NCBI RefSeq assembly: GCF_029852145.1
Contig: NC_079976.1
Coordinates: 18,373,117-18,437,116 of the forward strand
Source: Microplitis mediator
Taxonomy: Eukaryota > Arthropoda > Insecta > Hymenoptera > Braconidae
DNA: 64,000 nucleotides
Direction of reading: 5' to 3'
Positions 58,453 to 64,000 of this stretch are shown here, piece after piece (the stretch's first letter is position 1; the number at the start of each line of letters is the position of its first letter). The notes beneath the pieces are model-generated. The model saw only the letters and a list, made by a program, of their open reading frames with translations, made no database searches and was not told the origin of the DNA. The translations under genes and the position numbers were made by a program.

Positions 58453-58853
58453 GTATTGTTCAAGCAATCGGAATTAATAAAATTGCAAAAGTTCCTCAAG
58501 AAATTGCAAAATATTTAAAATTAAAAGATTCAGAGACATATACTGGACACAGTTTTCGCCGCAGTGCTGCTACTATAGTTGCTGATTCAGGAGCTGACAT
58601 AACAACAATAAAAAGACTTGGAGATTGGAAATCTACAACTGTGGCCGAAGGGTATATCCAAGAATCTATTCAAAGTAAGGCGAAAATAAGCAAAGTAATT
58701 GAATCTGCTGTCGCACTGTGTTCAGCTTCAGAAAAACCTGTTCAAAAATCTGAAGATCAACAATCTAAGCAACAAAAACCGGAAACTATTATTAATGTAG
58801 GAGCTTCAACATCAATTGCGGTTAAATCTTCTTTGAATGCACCAGTTTTTTAA

Positions 58854-59307
58854 TTTGAAAATTGTAATGTTACCATTATTAATAAATACGCGCATGAAAT
58901 TTAAAAGTTAAAGTAAATAAATAATCAGTAATTAATATTTCATTCAAAAAAAAAAAATTATTTAGTTTTATATAAATTGGAACGTAACACAGAGTTAAAT
59001 ATATATGATAGAAAAATTAAATGATAAAGTTTAAAAAAAGTTTATAAGATTAACACTATTTTGTCATAAAAAAATAAAACATTTGCTTCATAATTTTGTT
59101 TTGCGTCCGTAAATTATTTACATTAAATATCAACAGTAATCTAATTAATGAAAATTCTTATATAAATAAAGAAACTTTGATTTATTAAATTTTAAATTTC
59201 GTTTAATAAAATCTACATTCCGATGATTTTGTCCAATTCTTAATATTATAAGTTCTATTTCATCATGTCGCTAAACAACCATTAAGACTTCGCTTTTTAG
59301 GCGATTA
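58854..59307. other. 3' flank of the recombinase gene
   Basis: AT-rich with several AATAAA-type signals (for example near 58883 and 58918) that could end the transcript. No other gene was seen. Confidence 0.4.
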
Positions 59308-59360
59308 ATAAAACGTGAATAGCGCACATGAGTTGAATAAAATTATGGGCGCAACATGTA

Positions 59361-59497
59361 GGGTAAGTCATAATCCGTCACCCGCGATGTGTTTAGCACT
59401 CGTCTCCGGTGCGCAGTATGCACTCGCTTCGCTCGTGCCTGCGCACCTACGACTCGTGCTAAACACATCGCGCTGGCAGATTATGAATCGCTTACCC
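59361..59497. mobile_element. 137-bp GC-rich hairpin MITE, TA duplication
   Basis: GGGTAAGTCATAATC and its near complement GATTATGAATCGCTTACCC form the ends, with TA on both sides. The interior pairs CGCGATGTGTTTAGCAC with its complement around a core hairpin GCACTCGCTTCGCTCGTGC. It is strongly GC-richer than the surroundings. It sits 20 bases outside the recombinase element. The frames reported over it are palindrome products. Confidence 0.75.
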
Positions 59498-59569
59498 TAC
59501 TAGTTACGCCAATAACTATTAAAAAACCCTCATTCCTTAATTATCTTCGGTTCCAAAGTTTCAAACGTT

Positions 59570-59720
59570 AAGCTTGAAAAGCTCATGAAATAAACGAAGC
59601 AAAGGTTTTTTCGTGCTCGAAAGTGTATTTATGACAATGTTTTCAAGCTCTTGGAGCTCGAAACCAGCAGGAAGTTTTAGGGCTGGCCCGCAGGTCCAAC
59701 CGTTGCCCAGATTTTTTTTA
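59570..59720. repeat. dispersed repeat, second copy
   Basis: AGCTCTTGGAGCTCGAAACC, AGCAGGAAGTTTTAGGGCTG and CCGTTGCCCAGATTTTTT match the order seen at 55310-55480. Confidence 0.55.
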
Positions 59721-60062
59721 TGAATTTTCAAGACTATTAAACGGTTCAGATGTATCGTTAACATATTATGATATATAGCAGAAATGGAAGCTAACCGCAT
59801 GAACTTAAAAATTCATTTTTGAAACCAAGTTATAACTTTTGGTTCAAAAGTTACTTTAGAATGAAGTAATGACAGGTTTTTTCTATGGAAATAAAGAAAA
59901 AAATTGGAACACCTATAACTTCCAAACTAATTAACTGATTTTGCTGATCTTGATAAAAGTAACTGCCCTAAGAGAAGGTGTACTAACTTTCATGATGATT
60001 CGATAAAAATTATCGCCACAATTACTCAGGTATGACGCATTGCATCACAAATATATATATAA
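59721..60062. other. unassigned spacer
   Basis: No gene or clear repeat end; a short TA run at 60050-60062 precedes the next element. Confidence 0.4.
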
Positions 60063-61112
60063 GGGTGGTCGAAACAAAGTTTTTTTCTTATCATCTCAAA
60101 AGTTTTTTCTAGGAGCAAAAAAATTCTCCTAAAAGCGCATTTGGATATCTCAAGTCTACTAGACGCTTAACGATTTCCGTTTCCCCATTCAAATGACACC
60201 TGAAACTTTTTTTTAACTTCCCGCTGAGAAAATCGACGATTTTCAAAAAATTCGGGAAGTTATTGGTTTCACCCCGATTTTCAAAAATCGGGTTTTCATC
60301 ATATCTCGACGTTTGAAGGCGCTAGGATGCTATTTTGACATGTTTAGAGTGATGCCTGTATGTATGCATGTATGTATGTATGTGTGTGTGTGTGGATGTA
60401 AACCTTTCATATTTTTTTAATGAATGAACCGATTTAGATGGTTCTTGCGGCATTTGAAAGATCCCTTTTAAACTTAAATTTTCAGAAAATTGTAGATCAT
60501 TTAGTCAAATAGACTCTGAGATATTTAAGAAATACGAAAAAGAAAAACATTTTTTTGGAGTTTATTCCTTAAGAATCGATTTTCATATAAGGAGCATGTA
60601 AAGTTATTCAGGTTATTGAAATCGTTTTGACTCAACTTCAACCTTAAATAACTTTTGAAGGAGTGAATTTAGCAAAAAATGTAAAGAAACCTTTTTCGTA
60701 GAGCATTAAATTTCCTCCAATCATCTGTCATTGTATTTTCTAGATATTTATTGATTCGTCGGTTACAAAATTCAAAAGTAAAAATGTTTAATTGAAAAAA
60801 TATATCAATTTATTAAGCTTAATTAATCGAACACGGCTTGTCTGACGAAAATTTCCAATCAGACCTTTTTTGTAGGGAATTAATTTTACATAAGAGTAAG
60901 TGGAAATAAATTTTTGTACTCCAATATTTTAGCAGTTCTGACGTAAAACATCAAATTATGAATTAAAATTAAAAATAGCGATGATAGACCTCTTAAAATT
61001 AATAATAAGGGCTCAAACTTTCATGAAATTTTTATTTTCTCATACTGAATAATATTCTCGATATACCTAAGAAAAAAAGAAATAGCCAATTTTTTTGGCC
61101 CAGTCTACTATA
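60063..61112. mobile_element. decayed GGGTG-ended palindromic element
   Basis: Left end GGGTGGTCGAAACAAAG lies next to a TA run. The interior has CAAAAAATGTAAAGAAACC and TTTCGTAGAGCATTAAATTTCC, diverged forms of phrases in 17161-18170 and 29847-30859. The right end (GGCCCAGTCTACTA) pairs only weakly. A copy of the AAAATCGACGATTTT repeat is inserted at about 60215-60540. Confidence 0.45.
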
Positions 61113-61400
61113 TATACATATATAATATAAATAGGTATATAATATGTACTTTACGGCGTGAGTGTATAGGGTATGGAGACTATATGCGTATATATCGTCT
61201 CCATAGTATAGGGTATCCTACGGGGCACCGTACGAATGCATTGTATGTATACAATATACCTATATATATATATATAATATATATATAATATATGGGTATA
61301 TAATATATACTCTACGGCGTCTTTAAATGATAAATATAAATATAGTATAGTATATCAGTAGTACTTTAATGATACGTATAGTGAACATTATTATTTTGTA
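61113..61400. repeat. TA-rich zone with short hairpins
   Basis: Contains TATGGAGAC ... GTCTCCATA at about 61156-61189 and two copies of a GTATATAATATGTACTTTACGG-like phrase (61136 and 61295). No gene. Confidence 0.55.
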
Positions 61401-61410
61401 TTTTCAAGTG

Positions 61411-63873
61411 GTTTTTTAATTTTAAGCTATTACTGATTTTATATTCTTGTTAGGCATTATATGATTACTTTTCAAATTTTTCATGCCATTTTATAAACTT
61501 TATGATCTTTTTATAAACAAATGGATTAATTAAATATTTTTGGAAAATTTTTGTTCACCATATTGTTAGCGTAAGGAAATAATAATTAAAAAAAACAATT
61601 TTTTTCTTAAAAATGAATTTATCATTTTTATAAATAAATTCGTGTTGTTAGAGAACTATAACAAATAAAAGTTAGGTTTAAAATTTATATGAAAGCTTAA
61701 CTCATACTGTATAAAAACGACTAGAAGGTCGAAAAATGTATCTGCAATAGTTGCAAAGTTACAGCAATTTGTTTGTTGACAAATTGAGTCAGGGCTTGGA
61801 CTTTGTCGGACTCCAAAATCCAGATGTTTTTTGAAAAATTGAAAAAATTTTTATTTGCCATATTGTTGCAGGTTACTGTTTTTGTAATTTTTTTCTGTTC
61901 TAGAAAAAAATTAAAATAAAAAAAAAAGTTGTCAAACAAACGAATGAATAAATTGTTGACAAAAAAATTTTTTTTTGCGATTATATTTAGAAATGCATAT
62001 TATGATTTGAAAAAAAAAAACGATTCCTTGATGAAAAAAACGATTATAAACAATAAGATATAGTTTTTAAGAAAATTTTGTTTTTTGAAATCATTATTTC
62101 CTTACACTAACAATATGGTGGAAAAAAATTTTTCAAAACTATTTAATTAATCCATTTGTTTATAAAAAATTTATAAACAAATGGCAAGAAAAAATTTGAA
62201 ATGTAATCATACACTTATCCAAAAAATTAAAGGAACAAAAAAAATTTATAAATTTTTTAGTGATTTCTGGAAGGTTGTATTTTCGTGAAAAAAAAACGTA
62301 TCGAAAAAACAAAAAAAGCAAATTGAAGCTTGAAATCTCTAGTTTAAAGATCTTCCAGCAAAATATTTTTTCGAGCCACGGTTTTTGCGGAATTATAAGA
62401 AGAAGGTCGAGACAAAATTTGTCTAAATTTTTTAGTTTTGTTTTTAAGGTCTACGGGGCCGGGAAAAATTTTTGAAAAAACGAATTAATGGCTCGCTTAG
62501 GAAATTTATTCAGCTACAATTTGCTTTTTTTTTGTTCCTCTATACGTCAATTTGCTGCTGAGAAATCAGCCTTCAAATGAAAAAGGATCCTTTTGTCTTT
62601 TATTATTGATATCTCAGCAAATAATGGCCGCACAGTAATTTAAAGGGCAGTTTAAGGAACTTGAATAAATTCCCTACAAGCTCCATTTTCGATTTTCTCA
62701 AAAAAAAATTGTTTTTCATACTTGATATCCATTTAAAAAAAACCCTTAATAAATGGTCATATTCTGGTTTTTTAGTCGACTCATCGCTACTTTGCAAATA
62801 TTGATAAAAAAAATAATGTTGCCAGGTAATTTTACAGCTTAATGTACCCTCAAAAACCCTGGAAATTTTCAAATTGATCCATCGAACCGTTTGTCCGATC
62901 CATCGAACCGATTTTTTTTCATTTTTGCGTTAGTTATTTAGTAAATGTAAGGTAAAGAGAAAAAAAAAAAATTCCGAAAAACGGAAAAAAAAAACTGAAT
63001 AAAACGTAAAAAAAAAAAAAGTAAAAAAATTCTTGTTTTATCTCGATTTTCGGAATTTTTTTTTTTTTCTCTTTACCTTACATTTACTAAATAACTAACG
63101 CAAAAATGAAAAAAAATCGGTTCGATGGATCGGACAAACGGTTCGATGGATCAATTTGAAAATTTCCAGGGTTTTTGAGGGTACATTAAGCTGTAAAATT
63201 ACCTGGCAACATTATTTTTTTTATCAATATTTGCAAAGTAGCGATGAGTCGACTAAAAAACCAGAATATGACCATTTATTAAGGGTTTTTTTTAAATGGA
63301 TATCAAGTATGAAAAACAATTTTTTTTTGAGAAAATCGAAAATGGAGCTTGTAGGGAATTTATTCAAGTTCCTTAAACTGCCCTTTAAATTACTGTGCGG
63401 CCATTATTTGCTGAGATATCAATAATAAAAGACAAAAGGATCCTTTTTCATTTGAAGGCTGATTTCTCAGCAGCAAATTGACGTATAGAGGAACAAAAAA
63501 AAAGCAAATTGTAGCTGAATAAATTTCCTAAGCGAGCCATTAATTCGTTTTTTCAAAAATTTTTCCCGGCCCCGTAGACCTTAAAAACAAAACTAAAAAA
63601 TTTAGACAAATTTTGTCTCGACCTTCTTCTTATAATTCCGCAAAAACCGTGGCTCGAAAAAATATTTTGCTGGAAGATCTTTAAACTAGAGATTTCAAGC
63701 TTCAATTTGCTTTTTTTGTTTTTTCGATACGTTTTTTTTTTACGAAAATACAACCTTCCAAAAATCACTAAAAAATTTATAAATTTTTTTTGTTCCTTTA
63801 ATTTTTTGGATAAGTGTATAATGCTTAACAAGAATATAAAATCAGTAATAGCTTAAAATTAAAAAAAAAATTA
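61411..63873. mobile_element. 2.5 kb foldback element with a nested MITE
   Basis: The arms run from about 61411-61462 plus 62207-63017 and are mirrored in 63018-63873; matching outermost words are TTTTAAGCTATTACTGATTT and its complement. The left arm alone carries a 744-bp insertion at 61463-62206. The arms are nearly identical, so the same 89-codon frame appears on both strands (62603-62872 and 63156-63425); this is a palindrome effect and not two genes. Related diverged arms lie at 44457-44711 and 51190-51975. Confidence 0.8.
61463..62206. mobile_element. nested palindromic MITE
   Basis: GATTACTTTTCAAATTTTTC and its diverged complement (AATTTGAAATGTAATC) bound the block. Inside, CACCATATTGTTAGCGTAAG pairs with CTTACACTAACAATATGGTG. 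The block is absent from the matching position of the right arm (near 63822), which is effectively its empty site. Confidence 0.75.
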
Positions 63874-63927
63874 TTTAACATACATTATTTTAATTTTTAA
63901 TTATTCGGTAGTTCAAAAATTAATAAC

Positions 63928-64000
63928 ACCGGCACACAAAAAATTGTCTGTACACCGGGTGCCACCGATCTACGGGTTTTTTTTTTTGACCCGCTGAATA
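63928..64000 (+). mobile_element. left end of a CACCGG-ended element, cut by the window
   Basis: CACCGGCACACAAAAAA matches the ends of 20694-22116, followed by a shared TTTTGACCCGCTGAAT phrase. TAA precedes it. The rest lies outside the window. Confidence 0.7.

Larger units (their letters stand above)
56715..58853 (+). pseudogene. Crypton-like tyrosine recombinase, one intron, disrupted
   Basis: Exon 1 is 56715-57140, an intron of 93 bases (GTAACG ... TTTTCAG) spans 57141-57233, and exon 2 is 57234-57476 plus 58455-58853, split by a 976-bp element. The coding parts sum to about 355 residues. Residues 1-140 form an N-terminal core-binding-like helical domain (TVLMAYFNEMSEKYKPSSLW). The catalytic domain shows the first Arg in GICGACRKSELVKL, the HxxR box in TGHSFRRSAATIV, Trp in RLGDWKS and the nucleophile Tyr in AEGYIQES, the standard set for DNA breakage and rejoining. 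The C-terminal tail is Gln/Ser/Lys-rich. No GCR1-type DNA-binding domain is seen. Both split halves remain in frame and have no other lesion, so it was probably intact until the insertion. By family it would act in the nucleus on its own element. Confidence 0.82.
56245..59340 (+). mobile_element. tyrosine-recombinase element bounded by inverted repeats
   Basis: The left end (TTATTCAACTCATG then GCGCTATTCACGTTTTAT) is inverted at the right end (ATAAAACGTGAATAGCGC, then CATGAGTTGAATAA), a match of about 31 bases with one mismatch. Weaker similarity continues inward for about 50 bases (CCTAAAA, TTAATGG/CTAAATGG, TTTA-CGAC). The only gene between them is the tyrosine recombinase at 56715-58853. 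No target duplication is obvious. Cryptons, the eukaryotic DNA elements with this enzyme, are not generally described with long terminal inverted repeats, so the arrangement is notable. The alternative is that an unrelated inverted-repeat element captured the gene. Confidence 0.6.

Noticed and set aside
62603..63425. Two identical 89-residue frames on opposite strands
   Set aside because: They are the two arms of one palindrome (centre about 63018); the frames mirror each other and contain no recognisable domain.

Overview
The window looks like repeat-dominated nuclear DNA of an arthropod, most likely an AT-rich insect. I lean to a hymenopteran parasitoid, but this is a guess from base composition and repeat style; no conserved host gene is visible to prove it. 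There is no bacterial-type gene organisation. I recognise no convincing single-copy host gene. Every coding region I can identify belongs to a transposable element (TE), and almost every long gene-free stretch contains palindromes, LTRs, satellites or microsatellites.

Layout. 1-2657 is AT-rich DNA with no gene. 2660-4232 is a near-perfect 1.6 kb foldback element. 4300-24986 is an LTR element (two 257-bp LTRs, primer-binding site and polypurine tract) with no gag-pol of its own. It is split by a 17.6 kb Helentron-type Helitron (4885-22453) that reads on the minus strand: Rep/helicase, endonuclease and two OTU protease domains, broken by one stop codon, one insertion and one frameshift. The Helentron carries younger palindromic elements (17161-18170, 19704-20388, 20694-22116). 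24987-27160 holds two further solo-LTR-like elements, each set in a TA microsatellite. 27161-34017 is a run of long palindromic elements alternating with TA repeats, plus two broken protein genes of TE families widespread in arthropods. 34018-40420 is an old array of about 525-bp units, interrupted by a 2.3 kb foldback element that carries a 142-bp satellite.

40991-44111 has a small palindromic MITE, a 5'-truncated LINE and a hairpin. 44457-51975 is a three-level nest: outer foldback arms, then a solo LTR (45946-50317), then a tandem array of a hAT-like non-autonomous element (46215-49229) flanked by one perfect 8-bp duplication. 52240-56244 is dispersed and tandem 155-bp repeats split by a 1.6 kb palindrome. 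56245-59340 is a tyrosine-recombinase (Crypton-like) gene with one intron, enclosed by imperfect terminal inverted repeats and itself interrupted by a 976-bp element. 59361-64000 is more palindromes, ending in a partial element that runs off the window.

How the parts relate. The order of insertion can be read from the nesting. The two LTRs of the 4300-24986 element differ at about 2 of 257 positions by eye, so everything nested inside it arrived after a fairly recent insertion. The most interesting items for follow-up are the inverted-repeat-bounded tyrosine recombinase, the head-to-tail hAT array with 5-bp linkers, the hairpin series with compensatory changes in the solo LTR, and the iteron-like 20-bp array upstream of the Helentron Rep gene.
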